Source: Deltaproteobacteria bacterium
Lineage (GTDB): Bacteria > SAR324 > NAC60-12
Reading direction: 5' to 3'
NCBI GenBank assembly: GCA_002683655.1
Contig: NYTS01000093.1
Coordinates: 1 to 39,670, forward strand
DNA length: 39,670 nucleotides
The notes under the pieces are model-generated. The model saw only the letters and a list, made by a program, of their open reading frames with translations. It did no database searches and was not told where the DNA came from. Of this stretch, positions 1-9,441 are shown piece after piece. Positions within the stretch are counted from its first letter, which is position 1. Each line of letters opens with the position of its first letter. Position numbers and translations under genes: made by a program.

Positions 1-183
1 AATCCCAAGTTCAAGGTGCGAAGATGGGTCGTTAAGTTGACTCACTCCTGTTCAATCGTTTTCGAAAGTTGATTCCCAGGTATGAAAAAACGGATTGCTC
101 CTACCAAGCCTTGACTAGCTTAGCGGCAGCAATGATCACTTTGAATCAGGTAATGACTATTTATGGATAAGTTCTTAAAAGAA

Positions 184-1230
184 TCATTGGGGGGCTTGCC
201 CAAGGGTTCCTCTAAATTGAATAGTGGTTTGAAGTTTTTCGCTATTCTCAAATTTTTCACCGTTAATCAATGCAACAAGAATTTGGGCAGCTCGGGTACC
301 CATTCTACGGTGAGGCACATGTACAGTGGTTAGTGGTGGGTCAACCACTTGTGCTAATTCAATATCATCAAATCCTGTGACAGAGACATCATCGGGAATT
401 CTAAATCCCATCTCTATGGCTTTCCTCAGAGCCCCGACTGCCAAGACGTCATTACCTCCAATCACAACGGTTGGTCTCTGTTTTCCACCCATGATTTTCT
501 CGAAAGCCTTTGAACCATTTTCAATTGAGTAGCTGGTCTGCACCAATTGAAGATTCTTTTCTGGCAGATCAGCCTTTTTCATAGCCTCCTGAATTCCCTT
601 GAAGCGATTTCTTGCTCGATCATTATTTTGAAGCGACGCGGTAATAAAGCCAATTTGGCGATGACCAAGCTCTATTATCCTTTTGGTCAAGTTACTCATG
701 GCCTCAACGTTATTAAAGCCGATTGCTGGCCGAGATTCAGACGGATCGAAAGCCCAAGTTACCAAGACTGGAATTTTACGATTTCTCAAAAACTCATAAA
801 TAACTGGATTGCGGTCGTAACCAATCAGCAGTAATCCTTCCGCACCTCGGGCAATCAGGTTTTTGATCTCCTCCTCCTCTCTTGCTGGCTTATAAGAAGA
901 ACTAGCTACCAACAAGGTAAAGCCATGGTTGCTTAGCTCCTCTTGAAAAGCTTGGATGCCTCTAGCAAATATCGAATTCTCTATTGTAGGAATCACTGCA
1001 CCCACTGTTTGAGTTCTGCGTGCTGCCATAGCCCGGGCACCAAAATTTGGTGTGTAGGACAGAGCATCGATAGCTTTAAAAACTCTTTCTCTAGTGTTGG
1101 GGTCAACTCTTTCGGGACTATTCAGGCAACGTGAAACTGTCGCAGTCGAAACCTGAGCTTGTTCAGCAACATCTGCGAGTGTTGCGAGTTTCTCTAAGCT
1201 ATTGTTCGACTTTTTTTTGTTGGGATTCAA
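184..1230 (-). CDS. LacI-family transcriptional regulator
   Basis: N-terminal HTH 'ATLADVAEQAQVSTATVSRCLN', periplasmic-binding-like core, 'DDVSVTGFDDIELAQVVDPPLTTV' typical of LacI/GalR family; divergent from the TRAP/catabolic operon. Confidence 0.95.
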   Translation of the reverse strand: MNPNKKKSNNSLEKLATLADVAEQAQVSTATVSRCLNSPERVDPNTRERVFKAIDALSYTPNFGARAMAARRTQTVGAVIPTIENSIFARGIQAFQEELSNHGFTLLVASSSYKPAREEEEIKNLIARGAEGLLLIGYDRNPVIYEFLRNRKIPVLVTWAFDPSESRPAIGFNNVEAMSNLTKRIIELGHRQIGFITASLQNNDRARNRFKGIQEAMKKADLPEKNLQLVQTSYSIENGSKAFEKIMGGKQRPTVVIGGNDVLAVGALRKAIEMGFRIPDDVSVTGFDDIELAQVVDPPLTTVHVPHRRMGTRAAQILVALINGEKFENSEKLQTTIQFRGTLGQAPQ

Positions 1231-1308
1231 TTTTTTCTATCCTGAAGAAAATTTATCAATTCAAAGAGTTAATAATATATAGTCAAATTTTTCAAAAATA
1301 CTAGTCTA

Positions 1309-1322
1309 TGAAAGCGCTTGCA
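1309..1322. promoter_or_regulatory. LacI-family operator O1 (TGAAAGCGCTTGCA)
   Basis: Exact match to the TGNAANCGNTTNCA LacI/PurR-type palindrome in the divergent intergenic region. Confidence 0.75.
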
Positions 1323-1354
1323 TCAAAATTTATATTCGGTTAATTGATTTTCCA

Positions 1355-1368
1355 TGTAAGCCTTTACA
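1355..1368. promoter_or_regulatory. LacI-family operator O2 (TGTAAGCCTTTACA)
   Basis: Same palindrome architecture, central CG replaced by CC; 46 bp start-to-start from O1. Confidence 0.6.
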
Positions 1369-1418
1369 TGACGCTTACTGAAGCCATAATTGTGTGGTAA
1401 TTACGAATGAGAAGGTAG

Positions 1419-1616
1419 ATGTTTCTGGTGATCATTCTGCTCGTTATTTTCTTTACAAATGTTTTGATTGGAACTTTGGGAGGACAGCCTTTTTTGGGTG
1501 ATGTCGGTGAACTGTTTCTGTTATTAGTAGCCTCCATAATTTTCACAATCACCATATTGAAACACGAGCGGGTTGAGAGGATAGAACGAAACAAGTCCAA
1601 CGTAAATGGCGCTTAA
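1419..1616 (+). CDS. Small hydrophobic membrane protein (65 aa), unknown function
   Basis: ATG preceded by GAGAAGG; hydrophobic stretches 'MFLVIILLVIFFTNVLIG' and 'ELFLLLVASIIFTITIL'; sits between the operators and dctP, same strand. Confidence 0.5.
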   Translation: MFLVIILLVIFFTNVLIGTLGGQPFLGDVGELFLLLVASIIFTITILKHERVERIERNKSNVNGA

Positions 1617-1632
1617 TCAAAGGAGTCCAAAC

Positions 1633-2781
1633 ATGAGTGATGAAGCAAAAGAAATACAGTCAGTCAGTCGCCGGAATTTTCTGCAACTGGTAGGCAAGGG
1701 CAGTTTTACAGCAGCCATGGTGGCCGGAGCCGCGGGTGTTCTCTCTTCTAGTGAGGCTGCGGCGCAAACAGCAGCTGAAGAACGCAAACGTGAAAAGGAA
1801 GCTGCTCATGTAATGACAGTAGCAACCGCATACGTCTTAGGAGCATCTAGAAGCTACCCAATTCTACAGCTGGATCTCAAAGAAAATATTCAAAACTCTA
1901 CAAACGGCAAAATTTACGTAAAGCTGGCTCCAGGTGGGCAACTGGGAGCTGGAGGTGCGCTTGCTCAAAAAGTACAAGGTGGCACTATTCAGGCCGCCCA
2001 ACATTCCCTCTCAAACTTTGCCCCCTTCGCCTCTGCTGTTGACTTAATCAACATGCCATATTTTTGTGGATCGAATCAGCGCTTCACTAATCTGGTGACT
2101 TCGAACGCTTGGAAGAATGAGGTTCATCCTAAGGTAGAGGCCAGTGGATTCAAGGCACTTTTCTACATTGTCATTGATCCTAGAGTTGTTGCCATTCGTA
2201 AGGGTGGTCCTGGTCCGGTAATGACTCCAAAAGATCTTGATGGAGTGAAATTCCGTGTTCCTGGTTCAAAAATGCTGCAGCAGTATTACCGAATGGTAGG
2301 AGCCAATCCAACCCCCGTGGCATGGGGTGAAACACCATCAGCGATTAAACAAGGTGTTGCTGACGCTCTAGATCCTTCGGTGGGAGCACTCTACGTATTT
2401 GGCTTCAAGGATATCCTGAGCCATGTAACATTCACTCAGGCAGTTCCAGACAGCCAAGTGTATTCTTGTAATCTGGAATGGTTTAAATCCCTTCCATCCG
2501 ATGTTCAGGACGGAATTGAGTTTGCGAGTGAGGTTACCGCACAACAAAACCTGGCAAAGGTCCCTTCTGCCAGAAGCTATGCAATGGCTGAATTGGTCAA
2601 ATCTGGAGTAGAATTTCATTCTTTGACACAGGATCAACTAGCTGAGTGGAAAGCTGCTGGTGGATATCAACGATCTGAATGGGACCAATTCAAGGTTGAA
2701 TTGGCTGGGTCAATGGACGCCTTTAACAGATTAGAGGAGGCTGCTGGAACCATGAGTCGCTACTACGTTCATGATGCTTGA
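1633..2781 (+). CDS. dctP: TRAP transporter substrate-binding protein (DctP family), Tat-type signal
   Basis: 'SRRNFLQLVGKGSF' twin-arginine motif; DctP-like body ('GGQLGAGGALAQKVQGGTIQ', 'KDLDGVKFRVPGSKMLQQYYRMVGANPTPVAWGE'). ATG at 1633 preceded by AGGAG chosen over the track start 1606. Confidence 0.92.
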   Translation: MSDEAKEIQSVSRRNFLQLVGKGSFTAAMVAGAAGVLSSSEAAAQTAAEERKREKEAAHVMTVATAYVLGASRSYPILQLDLKENIQNSTNGKIYVKLAPGGQLGAGGALAQKVQGGTIQAAQHSLSNFAPFASAVDLINMPYFCGSNQRFTNLVTSNAWKNEVHPKVEASGFKALFYIVIDPRVVAIRKGGPGPVMTPKDLDGVKFRVPGSKMLQQYYRMVGANPTPVAWGETPSAIKQGVADALDPSVGALYVFGFKDILSHVTFTQAVPDSQVYSCNLEWFKSLPSDVQDGIEFASEVTAQQNLAKVPSARSYAMAELVKSGVEFHSLTQDQLAEWKAAGGYQRSEWDQFKVELAGSMDAFNRLEEAAGTMSRYYVHDA

Positions 2782-2966
2782 TTCTCCCCCTTTGTTTTGA
2801 AGCTGAATTGGATCAAATCTTCAAATTCGATGCTTTTCTGAATTCTTGGAGGTTTGATCCTTTCCAGAATGAGTCTGACTAAACATTTAAGTTCAGTAAA
2901 CTTTAAAGACTTGTACCGTCTAATATTTTAAAAAGAAATTAAAATTTTTGATTTAGTGAAATCTGC

Positions 2967-3482
2967 ATGCAGAACTTTTTAAAAGTCCTGAATAAAAATA
3001 TTGAGAAGTGGTTGCTGTTGGTTTTTTACATTATGTTAGTTTCAACAATGGCAATCGAAGTCTTGAGGCGCGAAGTTTTTTCTTATTCATCGATTTGGGG
3101 TGAAGAAATTGTTAGGTATTCTTTCATATATTTAGCTTGGATCGGAGCTGCAGCAGCATTTCGGGACAGAGCTCATATCAGAATCGATGTCATCATGCAC
3201 TACTTGGCTCCGAAGTGGAAATCCTTGCTATACATGTTGGGAGACTTGATCTCACTCGCTGTTGCTTGCATTGCCCTGTACTGGTCTTTTGAAACTGTTC
3301 TATTCTCGGCAAAGTTTGGCTCTGTGAGCCATGGTCTACGTATCTCAATGGTCTGGTTTCTTTGTGCGATTCCAATTGGCTTTAGCCTGATCACCATTCG
3401 CTTGATCCAGTCCCTGATTCATGATTTTAAAGCTTTCAGAGCAGGCCGTGAAGTCTTTGAGGGCTCGGCGTTGTTTGAGTAG
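2967..3482 (+). CDS. dctQ: TRAP transporter small permease (DctQ family)
   Basis: 171 aa, four hydrophobic helices, 'WGEEIVRYSFIYLAWIGAAAAFRDRAHIRIDVI' typical DctQ. Confidence 0.92.
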   Translation: MQNFLKVLNKNIEKWLLLVFYIMLVSTMAIEVLRREVFSYSSIWGEEIVRYSFIYLAWIGAAAAFRDRAHIRIDVIMHYLAPKWKSLLYMLGDLISLAVACIALYWSFETVLFSAKFGSVSHGLRISMVWFLCAIPIGFSLITIRLIQSLIHDFKAFRAGREVFEGSALFE

Positions 3483-3495
3483 CTGAGGAATCATT

Positions 3496-4827
3496 ATGCT
3501 ATGGAGTCAATTACAGGATCAGGCTGTAACATTGGGTTGGGATTTTTACCTACCGGTGATCATGTTCGTGGTGCTCTGTGCCTTGGCAGTTCCTGTTTGG
3601 GTTTCTATCGGTGCAGCAGCGATCCTGATGCTGATCATGTCAGAAGCTCTGCCGCTGTCTTTGATCGGAGAAAGCCTGTTTGATGGAATTGACGCTTTCG
3701 CTCTAACAGCAGTCCCTTTGTTCATTTTAACCGGTGATGTCCTTGTTCGAACAGGCTTGAGTCGCAAGTTTCTGGATATTGCAGACGCTTTGACTTGTTG
3801 GACAAAGGGGGGATTCGGTTCTGCAACGGTTTTGGTTTGTGGGATGTTTTCCTCCATCTCTGGTTCAGATGCAGCGGGAGCAGCTGCTGTGGGCCGGATG
3901 ACTATCAGCCGTCTGGTCGAAAGTGGTTATCCCAGGCCTTATGCTTATGCACTTGTGGCCGCTGGTTCTTGTACAGGTATACTCATCCCACCATCGATCT
4001 CTTACATCATCATCGGACTTGTTCTCGGGATTTCAGCTTCCATTCTCTTCTTGGCAGCTGTTATTCCTGGTCTAACGATATTATTGTCAATTTTGATCAC
4101 AAATATTGTAATGAATCGTCTGAATTCCTATGAATCAGGTGGAAATATTACATTTATTGAGTGGTGGCAGAATCTTACCAAGGCTTTGAAATCTGGTTGG
4201 TACGCTTTTATTGTTCCCGGAATCATCTTCTATGGGATTTTCTCTGGTTCCTTGACGCCTACGGAAGCAGGTGCTACAGCCGTCGTCGTGACCATTATCA
4301 TCGGCTTTATTCTTGGCACCCTGAAATTGTCCAACTTCCCAGACATGTTGTTGAGTTCCGCCAAGGTCAATGGGGTGATCTTACCAATCATCGCATTTTC
4401 ACTACCTTTGGCTCAGGTTCTAGCGATTCTTGGAGTACCCCAAGGTTTTGTCTACTCGGTGACATCACTCACAGAGTCTCCCGCTATCCTGATTTTGATG
4501 ATGGTGGCAATTCTTGTGATTGCAGGGTGCGTGATGGAGGCCACCCCAAATATTGTTATTTTGGCTCCTATTCTGAAGCCCCTTGCTGACAATATCGGAA
4601 TGAATGAGATTCAGTTTTGCGTGATGATGATCTCAGCTCTTGGGGTAGGATTTATCACCCCACCGCTGGGGCTCAATCTCTTCGTCGTTTCAGGATTAAC
4701 AGGAGAATCAATCCTCAACATTGCCTGGTGCGCTATTCCATTTGTCTTCTTTATGATGCTCGTAGTTCTGTTGATCGCATTCGTGCCGGAAATTTCCACA
4801 ACGATGCTTCCTGAAATCTATAAGTAA
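3496..4827 (+). CDS. dctM: TRAP transporter large permease (DctM family)
   Basis: 443 aa polytopic; 'SGSDAAGAAAVGRMTISRLVESGYPRPYAYALVAAGSCTGILIPPSI', 'TPTEAGATAVVVT', 'FITPPLGLNLFVVSGL'. Confidence 0.95.
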   Translation: MLWSQLQDQAVTLGWDFYLPVIMFVVLCALAVPVWVSIGAAAILMLIMSEALPLSLIGESLFDGIDAFALTAVPLFILTGDVLVRTGLSRKFLDIADALTCWTKGGFGSATVLVCGMFSSISGSDAAGAAAVGRMTISRLVESGYPRPYAYALVAAGSCTGILIPPSISYIIIGLVLGISASILFLAAVIPGLTILLSILITNIVMNRLNSYESGGNITFIEWWQNLTKALKSGWYAFIVPGIIFYGIFSGSLTPTEAGATAVVVTIIIGFILGTLKLSNFPDMLLSSAKVNGVILPIIAFSLPLAQVLAILGVPQGFVYSVTSLTESPAILILMMVAILVIAGCVMEATPNIVILAPILKPLADNIGMNEIQFCVMMISALGVGFITPPLGLNLFVVSGLTGESILNIAWCAIPFVFFMMLVVLLIAFVPEISTTMLPEIYK

Positions 4828-4836
4828 ACTTAAGAG

Positions 4837-6144
4837 ATGTCGAAAATTTATTTGAAGAAAGCTAGCTTCACTGCTCAAACAGACGCCTCAAATGTCCACC
4901 AAACTGTCCAAAATATTCTCAGTGAAATTGAAGAAGGTGGAGACCAAAAAGCCCTCGAATTCGCTGCTAAGTTTGACAAGTACGAGGGGCGTATTCTGCT
5001 TGATCAGGAAGAAATAAATAAGGCTGCTACCCTTGTTCCTGAGAAGGTGAAGAAAGACATTATTTTCGCACACGATAATGTGAAACGATTCGCGGAAGCT
5101 CAACTATCAACTATGCAGGATGTTGAACTGGAGGTGGTGCCTGGCTTGATTGCAGGGCAAAAGAGTATTCCTGTCACCACCGCTGGTTGCTACATTCCAG
5201 GTGGGCGATACAGTCATATTGCTAGTGCGATCATGACTGTCACCACAGCAAAGGTTGCTGGGTGCCAGAACATCATTGCCTGCTCCCCACCTCGGCCAGG
5301 TGAAGGGATTGCTCCAGCAATTATTTTTGCGGCAGACCAATGTGGGGCGGATACTATTATTGCGATGGGTGGAGTACAAGGTGTGGCGGCAATGACTTTT
5401 GGTTTATTCGGTTTGCCAAAGGCTAATATTCTGGTAGGGCCTGGAAATCAGTTTGTTGCTGAAGCGAAGCGAATTCTTTTTGGAAGAGTCGGTATTGATA
5501 TGATTGCCGGCCCAACCAATAGCTTAATTCTAGCCGATGAGTTTGCTGATGCTGAAATTGCGGCAGCTGATCTTGTTGGGCAAGCAGAGCATGGTTATAA
5601 CTCACCTGTTTGGCTGGTGACCAATTCACGTGATCTTGCTGAACAGGTCATCCAAATTGTTCCAAAACTGATTGATTCCCTACCCAAGGTTAATCGTGTG
5701 AACGCAGAGGCTGCCTGGCGAGATTATGCTGAAGTCATTCTCTGCGAAGACCGCGAAGAGATGGCTATAACATCAGACGAATATGCTCCTGAGCACCTCA
5801 CCGTCCAGGCCAATGATTTAGATTGGTGGCTGGATCGTCTCAAGTGCTATGGGTCTCTCTTTCTAGGTGAAGAGACAACAGTGGCCTTTGGAGATAAAGC
5901 GTCTGGCCCAAACCATGTGTTGCCAACCTCAGGTGCCGCGACTTACACTGGGGGGCTTTCTGTGCACAAGTACATGAAAATTGTGACTTGGCAAAAGTCA
6001 ACCAGAGATGGAATGAAGGACATCGCCGAGGCTACAGCTAGAATCTCTCGTCTTGAAGGCATGGAAGCTCATGCCAGAACAGCAGACATTCGTTTGGCCA
6101 AGTATTTTCCAACAGAACAATTTGATCTGACAGCTGGAAACTGA
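4837..6144 (+). CDS. hpsN: HisD-like dehydrogenase, probable sulfopropanediol 3-dehydrogenase (HpsN-like)
   Basis: Histidinol-dehydrogenase fold motifs ('GCYIPGGRYSHIASAIMTVTTAKVAGC', 'AEHGYNSPVWLVT', 'EYAPEHLTV', 'GDKASGPNHVLPT'); context is TRAP + SuyAB-like genes rather than a his operon. Confidence 0.75.
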   Translation: MSKIYLKKASFTAQTDASNVHQTVQNILSEIEEGGDQKALEFAAKFDKYEGRILLDQEEINKAATLVPEKVKKDIIFAHDNVKRFAEAQLSTMQDVELEVVPGLIAGQKSIPVTTAGCYIPGGRYSHIASAIMTVTTAKVAGCQNIIACSPPRPGEGIAPAIIFAADQCGADTIIAMGGVQGVAAMTFGLFGLPKANILVGPGNQFVAEAKRILFGRVGIDMIAGPTNSLILADEFADAEIAAADLVGQAEHGYNSPVWLVTNSRDLAEQVIQIVPKLIDSLPKVNRVNAEAAWRDYAEVILCEDREEMAITSDEYAPEHLTVQANDLDWWLDRLKCYGSLFLGEETTVAFGDKASGPNHVLPTSGAATYTGGLSVHKYMKIVTWQKSTRDGMKDIAEATARISRLEGMEAHARTADIRLAKYFPTEQFDLTAGN

Positions 6145-6147
6145 GGT

Positions 6148-6912
6148 ATGTTTGGGATTGCTAGTCAGCTTTTCGATGTGTCGGGTAAGGTCGCTTGTGT
6201 GACAGGTGCCAGTTCAGGCTTAGGCAAGCGGGCAGCTACAGTGTTGGCTCAAGCTGGAGCAACTGTAATTGGATTGGCTCGAAGAGAAGTAGAGCTACGA
6301 GATTGGCAGAGTTTAGCTGGGCCAAAAGCTGGATATATCGTTCATGATTTATCAGATAGAACGAAATTGCCCGCACTTGCTGAGGAAATTACCAAATCTT
6401 ATGGAAGTCCAGACATTTTGGTCCATGCAGCCGGAATAAACCCGCGTCAGACTGCAGACCAAGTCACTTTAGATCAATGGGAGTTAACCCTTTGGTTAAA
6501 CCTCTCTCTGCCTTTTTTCCTGAGTGAATTGTTTGTTGAATCTATGAAGCAGAAAGGTTGGGGTAGAATCGTTAATTTTGCTTCCCTACAGACCACCAGA
6601 GCCTTCCCAGCAGGGATTGCCTACGGTACTTCAAAGGGGGGAGTTGGACAATTGACGCGTGCAATGGCAGAAGCCTGGTCCAGAGATGGAATCAATGTCA
6701 ATGCAATCGGCCCCGGTTTTTTTCTTACTGAACTGACCAAGGCGGTTTTTGAAGATTCAGAAAGATCATCAAGAAACGCAAAGCAGACGTGCATTGGACG
6801 AAACGGCAACTTGGAAGATTTAGATGGCCCACTGTTATTCTTGTGTTCGGAAGCCTCTCGATACGTAACTGGCCAAATTCTAATGGTAGATGGAGGATTT
6901 ACCGCAAAATGA
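6148..6912 (+). CDS. SDR-family oxidoreductase (possible DHPS 2-dehydrogenase of the HpsO/HpsP type)
   Basis: 'VTGASSGLGKRAA' nucleotide-binding motif, YGTSK (YxxxK) catalytic motif, C-terminal 'VDGGFTAK'. Confidence 0.85.
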   Translation: MFGIASQLFDVSGKVACVTGASSGLGKRAATVLAQAGATVIGLARREVELRDWQSLAGPKAGYIVHDLSDRTKLPALAEEITKSYGSPDILVHAAGINPRQTADQVTLDQWELTLWLNLSLPFFLSELFVESMKQKGWGRIVNFASLQTTRAFPAGIAYGTSKGGVGQLTRAMAEAWSRDGINVNAIGPGFFLTELTKAVFEDSERSSRNAKQTCIGRNGNLEDLDGPLLFLCSEASRYVTGQILMVDGGFTAK

Positions 6913-7901
6913 AAGCTTTGATTTACACTGGTCCTGAAAAGGTGATCTACACGGACGCATCGGATCCAGAACCGCGACCAGAAGAAGCGCTTGTTCAAGT
7001 GGATAGTGTGGGGATTTGTGGTTCAGACATGCACGCATTTCTAGGTCATGATGAAAGAAGACCAGCCCCACTTATCCTGGGTCATGAGGCTGCCGGGGTT
7101 GTAGTGCAGGGGGAAATGGAAGGCAAACGTGTGACTTTTAACCCGCTTGCCACGTGTGGAAAATGCAAAGCTTGTCAACGTGGTCAAGATAATATTTGTC
7201 TAAGTCGTCAGATCATTTCGATGCAACCCCGACAAGGCGCGTTTGCAGAACTTGTAGCCATTCCTCATGTCAATTTGGTTGCAGTCCCTGATCAAATTGA
7301 TCTAAATAAGGCTGCTCTGGCAGAACCCATCGCTTGTGGCTGGCACGCTGCAAAATTAAGCCAAAGAAGTATTTCAATCAATTTGGGGTCAGCGAACGCG
7401 CTTGTAATTGGAGGCGGATCAATCGGAGTCAGTAGCGCCTTGAGTCTAAAAGCACTTGGAATTGCAGATGTTGTAGTTTGTGAGCCCAATGAGATTCGCA
7501 GAAATTATCTCACTGAAAAATGTGGACTTCAGATGGCCCCTTCAGATGAGCTGGATGTAAATACATATTTTGACGTGGTCATTGACGCAGCGGGCTTCGA
7601 GTCAAGCCGTGAACTTGCATCAGCGAAAGTCCAACCAGGTGGGACTATCGTTCACATTGGTTTAGGATCAGCCAAGGGAGGATTAGATATTCGCCGACTA
7701 ACGCTTCAAGAAATCACTTTCATTGGCAGTTACACCTACACCCACCAAGACTTCAGAGAGGCCGCTCAAGCAATGTTTGGTGGTAGGCTGGGCTCTCTGA
7801 ATTGGGCTGTCCAACGTCCTCTTTGTGAGGGACAGCAGGCTTTTGAAGAAATTCGATCCGGGAGCATTGCTGCTCCAAAAACCATTTTAAAACCTAACTA
7901 A
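6909..7901 (+). CDS. Zinc-dependent medium-chain alcohol dehydrogenase (possible HpsO/HpsP-type enzyme)
   Basis: 'GICGSDMHAFLGHDE..PLILGHEAAGVV', structural-zinc 'CGKCKACQRGQDNIC'; ATG overlaps the SDR stop (ATGA). Confidence 0.88.
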   Translation: MKALIYTGPEKVIYTDASDPEPRPEEALVQVDSVGICGSDMHAFLGHDERRPAPLILGHEAAGVVVQGEMEGKRVTFNPLATCGKCKACQRGQDNICLSRQIISMQPRQGAFAELVAIPHVNLVAVPDQIDLNKAALAEPIACGWHAAKLSQRSISINLGSANALVIGGGSIGVSSALSLKALGIADVVVCEPNEIRRNYLTEKCGLQMAPSDELDVNTYFDVVIDAAGFESSRELASAKVQPGGTIVHIGLGSAKGGLDIRRLTLQEITFIGSYTYTHQDFREAAQAMFGGRLGSLNWAVQRPLCEGQQAFEEIRSGSIAAPKTILKPN

Positions 7902-7914
7902 AAAGGAGTAATCC

Positions 7915-8205
7915 GTGGCTGAAATTCCACATTTGTTGGTGCACAACCGCAGAGACAATGTTGGTGTGGTTGTAGTTGAGAACTTGGAAGCCAATACCAA
8001 CATGCTTTGTTGCATTACAGAAGATAATTCCACCTTTCGCTTGACCTCTAAGATGGACGTCCCAATTGGCCATAAAATCGCGCTCTTGGATCTGAAGAGT
8101 GGTGAAACTGCAACTAAATATGGAGAAGACATCGGTAAAATCGTGACTGACGTTGCTCAAGGCGACCATGTTCACACGCACAATTGCAAAACCAAGCGCT
8201 GGTAG
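7915..8205 (+). CDS. suyA: SAF-domain small subunit of UxaA-type lyase, SuyA-like ((R)-sulfolactate sulfo-lyase alpha)
   Basis: GTG start after AAAAGGAG; 96 aa 'IPHLLVHNRRDNVGVVVVENLEANT..' typical altronate-dehydratase N-terminal domain as a separate gene followed by the large subunit. Confidence 0.72.
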   Translation: MAEIPHLLVHNRRDNVGVVVVENLEANTNMLCCITEDNSTFRLTSKMDVPIGHKIALLDLKSGETATKYGEDIGKIVTDVAQGDHVHTHNCKTKRW

Positions 8206-8217
8206 GGAGAATTGAAC

Positions 8218-9399
8218 ATGTCATTAGGTTATGAAGGCAGGAAAATAATGGGCTATCGCCGTGAAGAAGGCAGGGTTGGCGTCAGAAACCATGTGCTTAT
8301 TCTTCCTTTGGATGATATTTCCAACGCAGCTTGTGAGGCCGTTGCAAATAACATCAAGGGGACAATAGCGATACCTCATGCATATGGTCGACTCCAGTTC
8401 GGAGAAGATCTTGAGCTACACTTCAAAACAATCATTGGAACTGGATCAAACCCTAACATTGCTGCTTGTGTAGTCATTGGGATTGAGCCAGGTTGGACTC
8501 AAAGAGTGGTAGATGGAATTGCCGCAACAGGAAAACCAGTAGAAGGGTTCTCAATAGAGCAAAATGGTGATTTGAAAACCATTATGAATGCAAGCCGTGC
8601 TGCTAAAGAAATGGTTCATTATGCTACAGAAATTCAACGGGAGGAATGTGATATTTCTGAGTTGTGGATCTCAACAAAATGTGGCGAAAGCGACACGACA
8701 ACTGGGTTGGGTGCTAATCCCACTGTAGGGAACATGTATGACAAACTCCTACCTGTTGGAATAACTGGTTGCTTCGGTGAAACTTCTGAGATTACCGGAG
8801 CTGAGCACATCTGCCGGCGGCGTGCGGTCAATGAAGAAGTTGGAGATCGCTGGTATAAGATGTGGAAAACATACCAAGACGAAGTGATCTTTGCACATCA
8901 AACCGATGATCTTTCCGATAGCCAGCCAACTAAAGGCAATATCACAGGTGGTCTCACTACGATTGAAGAAAAAGCTCTAGGAAATCTTGAGAAAATTGGA
9001 CGTACTTCAATGTATAAGGAAATTCTTGGACCAGCTGAGACACCAAACTCAGGTGAGGGGCTTTACTTTATGGATTCTTCATCTGCTGCCGCTGAGTGTG
9101 TGACGATCATGGCGGCTGGTGGATTTGTGATCCACACCTTCCCAACTGGGCAAGGTAACGTGATTGGCCACCCAATAGTGCCTGTGATCAAAATTACAGC
9201 GAATCCGAGAACTATCCGGACAATGAGTGAACACATTGATGTCGATGTTTCAGGAATTCTAAGAAGGGAAATGACAATTGATCAGGCGGGTGACGTCTTG
9301 ATCGAAATGATCTGCCGAACTGCAAATGGTAGAAACACCGCAGCAGAAGCACTTGGACATCGAGAATTTTCAATGACAAAGCTTTATCGAAGCGCGTAA
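8218..9399 (+). CDS. suyB: UxaA-type lyase large subunit, SuyB-like ((R)-sulfolactate sulfo-lyase beta)
   Basis: '[20 protein letters not shown]', '[32 protein letters not shown]' (altronate-dehydratase C-terminal family). ATG at 8218 after AGGGAGA preferred over TTG at 8212. Confidence 0.78.
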   Translation: MSLGYEGRKIMGYRREEGRVGVRNHVLILPLDDISNAACEAVANNIKGTIAIPHAYGRLQFGEDLELHFKTIIGTGSNPNIAACVVIGIEPGWTQRVVDGIAATGKPVEGFSIEQNGDLKTIMNASRAAKEMVHYATEIQREECDISELWISTKCGESDTTTGLGANPTVGNMYDKLLPVGITGCFGETSEITGAEHICRRRAVNEEVGDRWYKMWKTYQDEVIFAHQTDDLSDSQPTKGNITGGLTTIEEKALGNLEKIGRTSMYKEILGPAETPNSGEGLYFMDSSSAAAECVTIMAAGGFVIHTFPTGQGNVIGHPIVPVIKITANPRTIRTMSEHIDVDVSGILRREMTIDQAGDVLIEMICRTANGRNTAAEALGHREFSMTKLYRSA

Positions 9400-9408
9400 A
9401 TGATGATT

Positions 9409-9441
9409 GGGTGATCAATCAATATTACGTGTTGATCACCC
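9409..9441. terminator. Putative bidirectional stem-loop between convergent suyB and yeiH
   Basis: Perfect 10-bp arms GGGTGATCAA (9409-9418) / TTGATCACCC (9432-9441); includes the 3' end of the yeiH coding region; no long U tract seen. Confidence 0.45.

Noticed and set aside
3501-4589. Alternate-frame ORFs within dctM (3501-3683, 3795-4133, 4161-4589)
   Set aside because: Composition is Trp/Cys/Arg-rich nonsense typical of shifted frames of a transmembrane gene.
4837-6144. Histidinol dehydrogenase of histidine biosynthesis (hisD)
   Set aside because: Family motifs fit, but there are no other his genes and the neighbours are TRAP, SDR, MDR and SuyAB-like genes, so a catabolic HisD-family role is more likely.
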